Assembly (NCBI GenBank): GCA_024400915.1
Contig: JAKSLX010000001.1
Span: forward strand, 124,001 to 188,000
DNA from: Treponema sp.
GTDB lineage: Bacteria; Spirochaetota; Spirochaetia; Treponematales; Treponemataceae
Length of the DNA stretch: 64,000 nucleotides
Direction: 5' to 3'
Below, piece by piece: positions 16,984-26,263 of the stretch. The notes beneath the pieces are model-generated. The model saw nothing but the letters and a program-made list of their open reading frames with translations. It did not search any database and had not been told where the DNA came from. The translations under genes and the position numbers were made by a program. The first letter of the stretch is position 1, and each line of letters begins with the position of its first letter.

Positions 16984-18534
16984 TTAGCCTTCAAGAGAAG
17001 TTTTCTGGGTTACAGGAACTTTTTTCTCATAGCAGGCAAAAGTTTCCTCTACAAGTGTATCGTCAGGCTTCTTTGTAATGAAGCTTACGATCGGAACGAT
17101 TACAAGCCCCGCAAACATGGCGATGGCACCGCTGTTGATAGGTGATTTCATGATTGCAGGGAAGTATGGTCGAAGGAACATATTAAGAATCATGAGCACC
17201 GAACCGAATGTAAAGCTTACATAGCAGGAAGCCTTGGTAACCTTCTTCCAATAGAGGGAATACATGAACGGTGCAAGGAAAGCACCTGCAAGGGCACCCC
17301 AAGAAACACCCATGAGCTGAGCGATGAATGTAACGTTTGACTTGTACTGAACAAGGGCGATGGCTGCCGAGATTGCTATAAACACCACGATGAGGGAACG
17401 GATCATGAGAACCTGCTTTTTTTCCGACATGTTCTTGATGAAGTTGTCCTTAAGGAAGTCGATTGTCAAAGTAGAGCTTGATGCAATTACAAGTGAAGAC
17501 AAAGTAGACATTGAAGCTGAAAGAACAAGAATCACAACAAGAGCGATGAGTACTGGACTCAAGGTTGAAAGCATAGCAGGAATAATTGCATCGAATCCAC
17601 CTGCAGGAACACCGTTAGGACCTACATTGAGAATGTCAGAGAAAAGACGACCGAATCCACCGAGGAAGTAGCATCCGCCTGCAACAACGAAAGCAAAAAG
17701 TGTACTGATGATCGTTCCCTTCTTGATTGATTCTTCATTCTTGATTGCGTAGAACTTCTGAACCATCTGTGGAAGTCCCCATGTTCCAAGTGAAGTAAGG
17801 ATTACAACAAAGAAAAGGTTAAGAGGATCTGGTCCAAAGAAGCTTGCGAAAATTCCAGGTGTTGTTGCAACCTTTGCATCTTCAATACGGGCAAGACCAT
17901 CAAGGGCAGCCATGAATCCACCCTTTGACATGAGGACCGCTGCAATGATTACGCTGATGCCTACAAGCATGATGATGCCCTGAATGAAATCGTTGATAGC
18001 TGTTGCCATGTAGCCGCCTGCAATGACATAGATAGCAGTAAGGACAGCCATAAGGATGATGCAGACTGAATAGTCGATGTTGAATGCCATTCCAAAGAGG
18101 CGCGAAAGTCCGTTGTACAAGGATGCTGTGTATGGAATGAGGAAGATGAAGATAATCACGGAAGCATAGATCTTGAGGGCAGTTGAATCAAAACGGCGGC
18201 CAAAGAACTGCGGCATTGTTGCGCTGTCCAGATGCTGAGTCATGATTCTAGTTCTTCTTCCAAGGATAACCCAAGCCAAAAGAGAACCGATTATTGCGTT
18301 TCCGATTCCAGCCCATGTGGCAGAAAGACCGTATCTCCAGCCAAATTGACCTGCATAGCCAACGAAAACAACGGCACTGAAATATGAAGTTCCGTAAGCA
18401 AAAGCTGTAAGCCATGGACCAACGGATCGGCCCCCAAGAACAAATCCGTTTACATCTGTTGAATGCTTTCGGCAGTAAAGACCGATGGCAACAAGCACTG
18501 CAAAGTAAACAACCAGAATGAACAACTTAACCAT
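16984..18534 (-). CDS. Solute:sodium symporter (SSS family)
   Basis: 516 residues with about 13 hydrophobic helices, of the PutP/PanF type. The N-terminal YFAVLVAIGLYCRKHSTDVNGFVLGGRSVGPW is the classic SSS opening and GTSYFSAVVFVGYAG the second helix. The acyl-CoA synthetase gene ends 2 nt upstream on the same strand, so the symporter probably imports the carboxylate which that enzyme activates. The substrate is not defined by sequence. Confidence 0.9.
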   Translation of the reverse strand: MVKLFILVVYFAVLVAIGLYCRKHSTDVNGFVLGGRSVGPWLTAFAYGTSYFSAVVFVGYAGQFGWRYGLSATWAGIGNAIIGSLLAWVILGRRTRIMTQHLDSATMPQFFGRRFDSTALKIYASVIIFIFLIPYTASLYNGLSRLFGMAFNIDYSVCIILMAVLTAIYVIAGGYMATAINDFIQGIIMLVGISVIIAAVLMSKGGFMAALDGLARIEDAKVATTPGIFASFFGPDPLNLFFVVILTSLGTWGLPQMVQKFYAIKNEESIKKGTIISTLFAFVVAGGCYFLGGFGRLFSDILNVGPNGVPAGGFDAIIPAMLSTLSPVLIALVVILVLSASMSTLSSLVIASSSTLTIDFLKDNFIKNMSEKKQVLMIRSLIVVFIAISAAIALVQYKSNVTFIAQLMGVSWGALAGAFLAPFMYSLYWKKVTKASCYVSFTFGSVLMILNMFLRPYFPAIMKSPINSGAIAMFAGLVIVPIVSFITKKPDDTLVEETFACYEKKVPVTQKTSLEG

Positions 18535-18536
18535 AA

Positions 18537-20171
18537 TTAACCTCTGTTTTCCTGTTCAACTAATTTATCTGCACCGTACATTTTACGGAGCTTAGGTTTT
18601 TCAATTTTACCTGTGGCATTGCGAGGAATTTCTGCAAAGATGAATTCCTTAGGCCTCTTGTAGCGTGGCATACCTTCACAGAATTCAGTGATCTCTTCAA
18701 GGGACAATGACATGCCATCCTTTACTTCAACGATTGCAACTGCCTTTTCTCCAAGACGACGGTCAGCAAGGCCGATTACAGCAACATCCTTTACCTTGTC
18801 ATTTTTTCTGATGAAGTCTTCTATCTGAACCGGATAAAGGTTTTCACCGCCGGAAACAATTACATCCTTTTTTCTGTCAACAAGGAAGTAGAAGCCGTCC
18901 TCATCCTGCATGGCCATGTCACCTGTATAAAGCCATCCCTCTTTAAGGCATTCTTTTGTTGCTTCTTCATTTCGATAATAGCAGGTCATTACTCCAGGAC
19001 CTTTTACGCAAAGTTCACCCACATCCCCCTGCTTAACAACATTGTCGTGCTCATCAACAATCTTGCATTCCCACCTGTAGCCTGGAACACCGATGGCACC
19101 AACCTTGTGTATGTTTTCCATGCCAAGGTGAACGCAACCAGGTCCTGTAGATTCTGAAAGACCATAGTTTGTGTCGTACTGATGATTTGGGAAATAAGCC
19201 TTCCATCTTTTGATCAACGAAGGAGGGACAGGTTGAGCACCAATATGCATCAATCGCCACTGGTCAAGTTCATAATCTTTCTTTTTGATTGAACCGTTAT
19301 CAAGGCTATCAAGAATGTCCTGAGCCCAAGGAACAAGAAGCCAGACAATAGTACATTTTTCCTTTGAAATTGCATCGAGAATGATTTCAGGTTTAGTTCC
19401 CTTGAGGAGAACGGCCTTTGATCCTGCAACAAGGGATCCCATCCAATGGAATTTTGCACCTGTATGGTATAAAGGAGGAATGCAGAGAAATACGTCGTTG
19501 CGACCTGTCTCGTGATGCTTCTGCTCCATTTCCGCAGCCTGAATCAAAGACAAATGCTTGTGGAGGATAGCCTTTGGGAATCCTGTAGTTCCGCTTGAAA
19601 AATAAATGGCACCGTCATCTTCTTCCGTCAGCTTGATTTCAGGGGCCTTGCTAGAACAGTCGGCGACAAGCTCACGGTAACTTTCAGCAAAACTTGGACA
19701 ACCGTCACCGTAATAAATCAAAAGTCTTCCCTTGCGCAGTTTTTCCACATTCTGCTCGATGCGGCCAATGAAAGACGAACTGAATACAATGGCATCGACT
19801 TCAGCGAGTTCTGCACAGTAAAGGATTTCATCTGCGTCATATCTGAAATTAAACGGCACGGCGATGGCACCTGTCTTAAGAATTCCAAAATAGATTGGAA
19901 GCCATTCAAGGCAGTTGTACATGATGATGGCAATCTTGTCGCCTTTTTTTATTCCGCGGGAAAGGAGCATGTTTGCAAAACGGTTTGCCTTTTCATCAAA
20001 AATGCTCCATGTAATTTCACGGCGATATGGATCAGTCTTATCGCTTTCTATCAAATCGAATTCTTTCCAGGTAACACGGCGGTTATCTTTTTCTTCGGGA
20101 TTAAGTTCCACCAGGGCAACTTCATCACCATATAGTCTTGCATTGCGCTCAAGAAGTTCAGTTACAACCAT
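18537..20171 (-). CDS. AMP-forming acyl-CoA synthetase
   Basis: 544-residue adenylate-forming ligase: YFSSGTTGFPKAI (phosphate-binding motif), YGLSESTGPG, YTGDMAMQDEDGFYFLVDRKKDVIVSGGENLYPVQIE (hinge and A8 motif), and the catalytic Lys in NATGKIEKPKLR. The N-terminus carries a repeated phrase, RRVTWKEFD and RREITWSIFD, which looks like a small internal duplication. Forms an operon with the downstream symporter (2-nt gap). Likely activates an imported medium-chain or aromatic acid. Confidence 0.92.
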   Translation of the reverse strand: MVVTELLERNARLYGDEVALVELNPEEKDNRRVTWKEFDLIESDKTDPYRREITWSIFDEKANRFANMLLSRGIKKGDKIAIIMYNCLEWLPIYFGILKTGAIAVPFNFRYDADEILYCAELAEVDAIVFSSSFIGRIEQNVEKLRKGRLLIYYGDGCPSFAESYRELVADCSSKAPEIKLTEEDDGAIYFSSGTTGFPKAILHKHLSLIQAAEMEQKHHETGRNDVFLCIPPLYHTGAKFHWMGSLVAGSKAVLLKGTKPEIILDAISKEKCTIVWLLVPWAQDILDSLDNGSIKKKDYELDQWRLMHIGAQPVPPSLIKRWKAYFPNHQYDTNYGLSESTGPGCVHLGMENIHKVGAIGVPGYRWECKIVDEHDNVVKQGDVGELCVKGPGVMTCYYRNEEATKECLKEGWLYTGDMAMQDEDGFYFLVDRKKDVIVSGGENLYPVQIEDFIRKNDKVKDVAVIGLADRRLGEKAVAIVEVKDGMSLSLEEITEFCEGMPRYKRPKEFIFAEIPRNATGKIEKPKLRKMYGADKLVEQENRG

Positions 20172-20249
20172 TTTTATTTCCCTTAAATAATAATTGCATT
20201 ATGTTTGTTATCTTTAAAATTATAAAATACAAATTGTCATAACACAAAT

Positions 20250-20287
20250 AAAAAAACCTCCGAAAGATTGATCTCTTCCGAAGGTTT
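20250..20287 (-). terminator. Terminator after the thioredoxin-reductase-like gene
   Basis: On the minus strand AAACCTTCGGAAGA...TCTTTCGGAGGTTT forms a stem followed by a T-run, immediately beyond the stop at 20296. Confidence 0.85.
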
Positions 20288-20295
20288 ATTCTCAT

Positions 20296-21162
20296 TTATT
20301 TAGATAGAAATTTTACTGCGCTTAGGGCTGCAACATTTCCTTCGCCGGCAGCTTTTACATACTGATATGGAAGACCCGTTATATCGCCGCAAGCAAAAAC
20401 GCCGGGAACATTTGTTTCCATCTGGCGGTTTACTTCAATGTGATTTTCGTTCAGCTTCAATTCCCCCATCAGCTGCTTTGGAGAAATACTTTCCCTAAGA
20501 ATGAAAATTCCGTCAGCCTCAACTTCACCATTTTTCAGGATGAGTTTTCGTGCCTTCATGTCCCCTTCAATTTTTAAAGGAACATCATGAACAACTTCTA
20601 TTTCTGATGAAAATTCTGTTTCTTCTTTATAAAGCGGAACATAGGTAACCTTGCTGCAGATTTCCGACATGAACAAGGCTTCCTTTTCTTCTGCAGGAGT
20701 CTGTCCTATAATCACGCAAGTCTTATCTTTGTAAAAAGGAGCATCACAGGTTGCACAGTAACTTACACCACGGCCAAGAAATTCTTCCTCACCTTCATAA
20801 GGCTTTCCAAAATTTACTCCGCTTGCCAGAATTACAGTTTTCGCCAAGTAATCCTTATTGGATTTTGAAATCAGTCCAAAAGTTTTTCCCATGGAATAAA
20901 TTCCGGTGATGTTATCCTCAGTAATCTTGACACCAAGAGTATCAAGATGAACTTTAAAACTACGGGCCAAGTTTTCGCCGCTGATTGAAGGAAAACCAGG
21001 ATAGTTTAAAATCTCATGAGCCTTCTCCAGCTTGTTACTTAAAGAAGAATTTCCAAAGAGGATGATATTCTTGTTTCTGATTTTCAAAGTGATGGCAGCA
21101 CTGATACCGGCAGGGCCAGTACCAATGATTGCAGCATCATAAACTGTTTTTTCTTCTGACAT
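20296..21162 (-). CDS. Thioredoxin-reductase-like flavoprotein lacking the NADPH motif
   Basis: 288 residues. The FAD motif IIGTGPAGISAA (12-23) and redox-active CATC (136-139) are intact. Where NADPH-dependent TrxB has GGGxSAxEEA and HRRxxxR, this protein reads GQTPAEEKEA and lacks the Arg cluster. It therefore resembles the clostridial ferredoxin-linked or atypical flavin thioredoxin reductases more than NADPH-TrxB. C-terminal GVFACGDITGLPYQYVKAAGEGNVAA is the usual FAD-binding end. 12 nt downstream of larE in the same operon. Confidence 0.85.
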   Translation of the reverse strand: MSEEKTVYDAAIIGTGPAGISAAITLKIRNKNIILFGNSSLSNKLEKAHEILNYPGFPSISGENLARSFKVHLDTLGVKITEDNITGIYSMGKTFGLISKSNKDYLAKTVILASGVNFGKPYEGEEEFLGRGVSYCATCDAPFYKDKTCVIIGQTPAEEKEALFMSEICSKVTYVPLYKEETEFSSEIEVVHDVPLKIEGDMKARKLILKNGEVEADGIFILRESISPKQLMGELKLNENHIEVNRQMETNVPGVFACGDITGLPYQYVKAAGEGNVAALSAVKFLSK

Positions 21163-21174
21163 ATTTTTATTATA

Positions 21175-22011
21175 TCAGACTTTCGCCAGCGTTTCATTCA
21201 TGCTTCCGGTTCTATACCCCTGAAGATCCATGGAAACATAACTAAACCCGATTTTTCTAAAGGCCGTTACAATCGCCTCGTGGTGTTCTAGGATTTTGGA
21301 AAACTCCTCTGGGTTCACTTCGATTCTTGCAATAGTACCGGAAGTTTCTCCAGTTCCAAAACTGTGGATCCTGACCCTCTCCTGAATAAGACCTAAATCA
21401 ATCAAAAACTGTTCAGCCTTATCTACCATATCAAGTTTTTCAACGGTAATGCTTTCACCATAAACAAAGCGGCTTGAAAGACAGGCAAAGCTTGGCTTCT
21501 TCCAGGTTTCAAGGCCAAGATCTTTTGATATGGCTCGGATTTCAGACTTCCAGAGTCCACATTCCCGCAAAGGACTTTTTACTCCAAGTTCTGCAACCGC
21601 CTGCAAGCCAGGCCTGTAATCTCCGTTATCATCAAGATTACTTCCCTCGCAAACATAAGCAAGACCATGCTGTTTTGCCACTTCAATAATTTCCTCAAAA
21701 AGTTCATGCTTGCACAAATAGCAACGGTTCCTTGGATTTTTTTCAAAGCCAGGAATTTTAAGTTCGTCTGAATCAACAAAAATGTGCTTGATTCCTTCTT
21801 TTCTGCAAAATTCCTCAGCCTCATTTTTTTCACGGACGGGAAATAGATGAGAACGGGCAGTAACTGCAACAGCCTTTTCATCCAGAACATCGTGGGCAAC
21901 CTTAAGCATAAAAGTGGAATCCACGCCGCTGGAAAAAGCAATTGCAACACTGCCGAGTTTCCTGAAATAGTTTTTCAAGACCTCATATTTTTTGTTCAGT
22001 TCATCTGTCAT
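21175..22011 (-). CDS. larE: ATP-dependent sacrificial sulfur transferase LarE
   Basis: 278-residue PP-loop enzyme. AIAFSSGVDSTFMLK (24-38) binds ATP; PRNRCYLCKHELF (93-105) and Cys177 in FACLSSRF match the LarE family, where that Cys donates sulfur to the P2CMN precursor of the nickel-pincer nucleotide cofactor. The ATG directly follows the TAA of the GH3 gene (TAAATG). The other cofactor genes, larB and larC, are about 32 kb away in this window, next to a nickel transporter. Confidence 0.93.
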   Translation of the reverse strand: MTDELNKKYEVLKNYFRKLGSVAIAFSSGVDSTFMLKVAHDVLDEKAVAVTARSHLFPVREKNEAEEFCRKEGIKHIFVDSDELKIPGFEKNPRNRCYLCKHELFEEIIEVAKQHGLAYVCEGSNLDDNGDYRPGLQAVAELGVKSPLRECGLWKSEIRAISKDLGLETWKKPSFACLSSRFVYGESITVEKLDMVDKAEQFLIDLGLIQERVRIHSFGTGETSGTIARIEVNPEEFSKILEHHEAIVTAFRKIGFSYVSMDLQGYRTGSMNETLAKV

Positions 22012-24816
22012 TTATTTATCACTCTTCTTTTTCCTGCCGAACCTTAGATTCTCAACTTCAGGCTCACCGTAATCATGGAAGAATCTCATGCCTGTTGAAG
22101 TTGTAACACGCCTAGAGAAACCAACATATTCGATTTCAATTCCAGGCTTTGTGTGAATAAGTTCAACTTCATAGAATCCCTTCGTAAGTTTAAGGAGACC
22201 CATAATGGCACCTTCTGTTCTTCCTTCCGTCGTACGGCAATTGAGGGAAACAGCATTTTCACCGTCAATGTTAAGGTTGCATACTGACTGGGAAACTGTT
22301 CCGTCATCTGCCTTCCTGAACATGGCAAGGAAATTGTAGACATCATCCTCAGGAACTTCCATGTAGGCTTTTGTAACGCCGTTCTTCATGAACTTTGTTG
22401 TTTCACCGTAGGCAATTTCTCCATCAGGAATCTTGTCCAACTTTGAAACGAATCCAGGAACATCGTTGAGACCTCGGAGTGGACGTTCGGCAACTTTTGT
22501 TTCAATCATGAAAGCAACCACATCGCGGGCACAGCGCTGAAGTTCACTGCGCTTGATTTTCCCCGACGCCAAGGATTTTCTAAGGTCATCGTCATTGCCG
22601 TCAAGTTCAGCCCTGTCGTTCTGGCAGATCATGTATACGTCGTTTCTTGAGCGGATCATCTGCGAAACCATTTCATTATCACTGTCTCCGCCTTCTACGC
22701 AGTCATTTACCTGAGCCCACCAGTCTGTCATTACAAGTCCTTCATATTTCCAGTCATCACGGAGAATTGTCTGACAGAGTTCATAGTTACTTGCAGCCTG
22801 AACGCCGTTAATCAGATTGTAGCTGGACATGATGGATTTTGCACCACCCTTCTTTACAGCCATCTCAAATGGAGCAAGATAGATTTCGCGCAAGGCTCTT
22901 TCCGAAACAATTGCATTGTTCATGCGCCTTCCGTTCTCACGGTTGTTGCATGCAAAATGTTTGATTGTAGGCCATACGCCGCGGCTCTGAATTCCGTCGA
23001 GAATAGTACAGGTCATGGCACCGGTAAGCAAAGGATCTTCCGAGAAGTACTCAAAGTTGCGTCCACAAAGAGGATTGCGCTGGATATTGATTCCAGGTCC
23101 AAGGCAGGTGTCGATTTTGTTTTCTACAAGTTCATCGCCTTCGTATTCCATGAGTTCCCTTACGAGGTCAAGGTTCCATGAACAGGCAAGCAAAGTTCCG
23201 ATAGGCATAAGGTTTGCTTCTGTTCCTGTATCCATACGGATTCCGCTAGGACCATCTGCACAGCCTGCAACAGGAATTCCAAACTGGTAAAGGGCTTCGC
23301 TCAAACCACCCATGGCACTTGCAAGTCCCGGAACAGTCTTGCGGCTCATCATTCCTTCACCGCGACAAAGGGTCATGAGCATGTTGTCGTCAAGCTGTGC
23401 AATGAAAGCATCGAGCTTTGAAGGATCTGATTTCACGTCAAGGAATTTGATTCCCTTGTCTCCGGTATATGGAATTTCTGCAGGAATGGAATCTTCAATG
23501 CGCTTCTTAAGATCATATTTTCTTGCAGGTGTTTTTTCCATTGAAACTTTTCCGTCTTCATTTCTGATGCGATCAAAAGATTCAACAGGAGCCGATGCAG
23601 AAGTAAGCTGTTCAACTACTGAAGTTTCAGCAAGCTCAATGGAATCACTTTCTTCAAATTCCACAAGGGATGCACTGAGAGAATCTGTTCCGCCGTAAAC
23701 GAAATATTTGCCAGCTTCAAGAACCTTGCAGAAGACATTTCCCGTTACACCGCTGTCATCATAGGATGCATGATTTTCAATATTGAACGAAAGTTCCACA
23801 AGCTCTTCCTGGCCCGGCTGAAGAACTTCAGTCTTTATGAAAGCTGCAAGTTCACGAGCCGGCTTACCAAGTTTTCCCTGGGGACATGAAACATAAAGCT
23901 GAACGACTTCCTTTCCCGCAACACTTCCAGTATTACGAACCAGAGCCTTTACAGAAATTTCTTTTCCGTTAAATTTTGCCTTTGAGAATTCCACGCTGAA
24001 AGTTGTATAACTCAAACCGAATCCAAATGGATAGAGGATTTTATCCTTTGCAAATGTATTGAAATATCTATAGCCGACATAAATGTCTTCAAGATAGATG
24101 CTGTCCAAGCCCGTGTTGAATCCGTCAGTTGAAGGATAGTCTTCGATTTTTTTTGCGATTGTACAGCTGAGTTTTGCACTCGGATTTGATTTTCCAAGAA
24201 GAATGTATGCTGTCGATCTTCCGCATTCCTGTCCACCCTGCCATGCATAAACCACTGCAGTAATATGACCGTTGAGTTCAGGTGAATCAAGCCAGCTGTT
24301 ATCCACGATTCCACAGGTATTGTATACAACGCAAACTTTTTCAAAGGCAGCACAGATATTCCTGATGTTTTCAAATTCCTCATCTGTAAGAAGCCATGAA
24401 CCTTTTTCATTTACAAGGTCCTTATCTTCTCCGGCATTGCGCGTGATTACAACAACAGCCTTTGAACACCTTGAAGCAGCACTTGATGCAAGTTCCATAG
24501 ACACCGGCATCTCCTTCTGGTTCCAAGGTTCTGCAGCCCAAGCTCCACCGCCATTGTCAAAAGGATTTTCCTTGACGAAAGCCCTGTACATGGCGACAAG
24601 TTCCTCATCAGCATTTGGAAGGTAGTCTATCAGGTTTGTAGAGTACGGTGCATGAACGGATCCGCCGGAACCAAGACCGCATTTTATGAAATTTATCTGG
24701 CCGCGTCCAAAAACGGCAACTTTTTCGTCTGCCTTCAAAGGCAAAGTATCATTTTCATTTCTCAAGAGGACAATGCCTTCCTGGGCAGCCTCTAGAATTT
24801 TATCTGCAAATGTCAT
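22012..24816 (-). CDS. Glycoside hydrolase family 3 beta-glucosidase, permuted domain order
   Basis: 934 residues from the ATG at 24816, which is preceded by GGAGGT; an upstream in-frame GTG overlaps that RBS and is rejected. Domain order is reversed from most GH3 enzymes. The GH3 C-terminal alpha/beta sandwich comes first (about 1-270), then an Fn3-like domain (about 300-385, ending FVYGGTDS). The catalytic TIM barrel comes last (about 480-790), with nucleophile Asp near 698 in GLVMTDWW. This order is known for Ruminococcus and Butyrivibrio glucosidases. No signal peptide, so it likely cleaves imported oligosaccharides. Confidence 0.92.
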   Translation of the reverse strand: MTFADKILEAAQEGIVLLRNENDTLPLKADEKVAVFGRGQINFIKCGLGSGGSVHAPYSTNLIDYLPNADEELVAMYRAFVKENPFDNGGGAWAAEPWNQKEMPVSMELASSAASRCSKAVVVITRNAGEDKDLVNEKGSWLLTDEEFENIRNICAAFEKVCVVYNTCGIVDNSWLDSPELNGHITAVVYAWQGGQECGRSTAYILLGKSNPSAKLSCTIAKKIEDYPSTDGFNTGLDSIYLEDIYVGYRYFNTFAKDKILYPFGFGLSYTTFSVEFSKAKFNGKEISVKALVRNTGSVAGKEVVQLYVSCPQGKLGKPARELAAFIKTEVLQPGQEELVELSFNIENHASYDDSGVTGNVFCKVLEAGKYFVYGGTDSLSASLVEFEESDSIELAETSVVEQLTSASAPVESFDRIRNEDGKVSMEKTPARKYDLKKRIEDSIPAEIPYTGDKGIKFLDVKSDPSKLDAFIAQLDDNMLMTLCRGEGMMSRKTVPGLASAMGGLSEALYQFGIPVAGCADGPSGIRMDTGTEANLMPIGTLLACSWNLDLVRELMEYEGDELVENKIDTCLGPGINIQRNPLCGRNFEYFSEDPLLTGAMTCTILDGIQSRGVWPTIKHFACNNRENGRRMNNAIVSERALREIYLAPFEMAVKKGGAKSIMSSYNLINGVQAASNYELCQTILRDDWKYEGLVMTDWWAQVNDCVEGGDSDNEMVSQMIRSRNDVYMICQNDRAELDGNDDDLRKSLASGKIKRSELQRCARDVVAFMIETKVAERPLRGLNDVPGFVSKLDKIPDGEIAYGETTKFMKNGVTKAYMEVPEDDVYNFLAMFRKADDGTVSQSVCNLNIDGENAVSLNCRTTEGRTEGAIMGLLKLTKGFYEVELIHTKPGIEIEYVGFSRRVTTSTGMRFFHDYGEPEVENLRFGRKKKSDK

Positions 24817-24940
24817 TATGACCTCCACTAATCAAACGCTATATTTTATACAATATTGAAGAAAAAAGATAAATAAAGGCGTAATATAATCCACAATACA
24901 AAAGTAATACAAAATGAAAATTTTGAAAGTTCAAAAAATT

Positions 24941-24986
24941 TAAAAAAATAAAGCCGCCATTGTCTGACCAACTTTGACGGCTTTAT
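24941..24986 (-). terminator. Terminator after the zinc/coiled-coil gene
   Basis: Minus strand: TAAAGCCGTCA...TGGCGGCTTTA followed by a T-run, just beyond the stop at 25004. Confidence 0.85.
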
Positions 24987-25003
24987 AGTAAAAAACTCGA
25001 AGG

Positions 25004-26110
25004 CTAAATATTATTTTCCTTTGCAAAATTCAAGGCGTGTTCAAGCTGCTCTGATTTTGGAATACCCCACTTGAATCTTCTGAGAACTTTCCTGATTGCT
25101 GCAAGTTCCTTGTCTCCTTCCTTCTTCAATCTGGCTTCTTCCTTCTTAAGATTCTTCATATTATTTGCAATAGCATCCTTTGCATTGCTCAAATTCACTT
25201 TAAGGGCTTCTATATTCTTGATCCTCTCAGCCTTTGCCGCCTGCACATCTTCTTTAGTTACTTTTAAAAACGGAATACAACTCTTGATGCTAAGACCGAT
25301 ATTCTTCTTCATTGAATTGAATTTATACAGAGGAAGAGCTTTCTTGGCATAAGCAAGATTATCCTTAAGAGCCTGCTGCTGAGCCTGAACCTGAGCAACA
25401 TTACCACCAATTCTCTGCTGTATATAATCAATTTCATTTTTAACTGCAAGATGACCAAGAATCTTGTCATACTTTTTCTGAAGTTTTTCTCCAAGAGCAG
25501 GTTTCTCTTTCTTAATTGCTTCAATACCATTTACACAAACCCTTCTGATCTGAGAAATGGATGACATAAAATAATCAAGATAGTCAGAAGAAAAATCCTC
25601 TGTAACAAAAGTCTTGAATTGATCTACAGCAAATGTCGTCATTTCCTTAACATCCCGGAATTTTCCGTTTGGATCAAAACTAAAGAATTCCTGTCTTCTT
25701 TCTTTTAGGCGTTTCTGAAGTTCTTCTGCTTGTTTCTGCTCCCTTTCTGCCTGTTTTGCTGCACGACGGGCTTTTGCTTCAGGAGATGAAATGGCATGTA
25801 TGCCTGAACCAACTAAACCGGTAAGGGCTCCAAAGCCTGCATCATTAGCCTGCTTAACCCAGTAATTTACACCAAGAACATCATTAAGCACTATGTTCTG
25901 AACTGCCTTACCTACTTCTGTCTGTGCTGTTGAAATCTGATTCATGAATTTAGTTGAATGTGCAAGATGCCCATATACCTTATAATATTCATTCTTGCAC
26001 CCTTCATTGCAGAAATACAATTCTGTACTTCCGAAATCTTTTGATGTCTTGAATTTTCCATTCTCAACAGGCATCCCGCAATAGGCACAATCATAACCAA
26101 TCAAATCCAT
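25004..26110 (-). CDS. Zinc-ribbon (TRASH/MYM-like) protein with long coiled coil, function unknown
   Basis: 368 residues. Residues 8-47 contain CAYCGMPV...YFCNEGCKNEYYKVYGH, a C-x2-C...C-x3-C treble-clef-like zinc site of the TRASH/MYM type. A short Gly-rich hydrophobic stretch (GFGALTGLVGSGIHA) lies near 93-107. It is followed by charged Arg/Gln/Glu-rich helices (about 112-140) and two further coiled-coil stretches to residue ~345. RBS GAGGTAA. It stands alone between terminator and the two-component region. I do not recognise a family. Confidence 0.75.
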   Translation of the reverse strand: MDLIGYDCAYCGMPVENGKFKTSKDFGSTELYFCNEGCKNEYYKVYGHLAHSTKFMNQISTAQTEVGKAVQNIVLNDVLGVNYWVKQANDAGFGALTGLVGSGIHAISSPEAKARRAAKQAEREQKQAEELQKRLKERRQEFFSFDPNGKFRDVKEMTTFAVDQFKTFVTEDFSSDYLDYFMSSISQIRRVCVNGIEAIKKEKPALGEKLQKKYDKILGHLAVKNEIDYIQQRIGGNVAQVQAQQQALKDNLAYAKKALPLYKFNSMKKNIGLSIKSCIPFLKVTKEDVQAAKAERIKNIEALKVNLSNAKDAIANNMKNLKKEEARLKKEGDKELAAIRKVLRRFKWGIPKSEQLEHALNFAKENNI

Positions 26111-26227
26111 ATCGTTTACCTCAATAATTAAGTTTTTATCAGTATAAGTCCCAAATTTTCACCTGTATACAGAGCAACCTCTCCAGTTTTAAGGAGTAAA
26201 CTCCCAACAAAAATGGAATCTCCTCTA

Positions 26228-26256
26228 CTTACAGTTTTCAAAATGAATGGTAGAAT
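26228..26256 (+). promoter_or_regulatory. Response-regulator promoter, leaderless layout
   Basis: -35 CTTACA (26228-26233), 17-bp spacer, -10 TAGAAT (26251-26256). The ATG of MKKLILIDD at 26264 lies 7 nt after the -10 box; no RBS is visible. Confidence 0.55.
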
Positions 26257-26263
26257 AATGCTG

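Noticed and set aside
24817..24828. GTG start four codons upstream of the GH3 ATG
   Set aside because: The GTG lies in the ribosome-binding site GTGGAGGT that serves the ATG at 24816.
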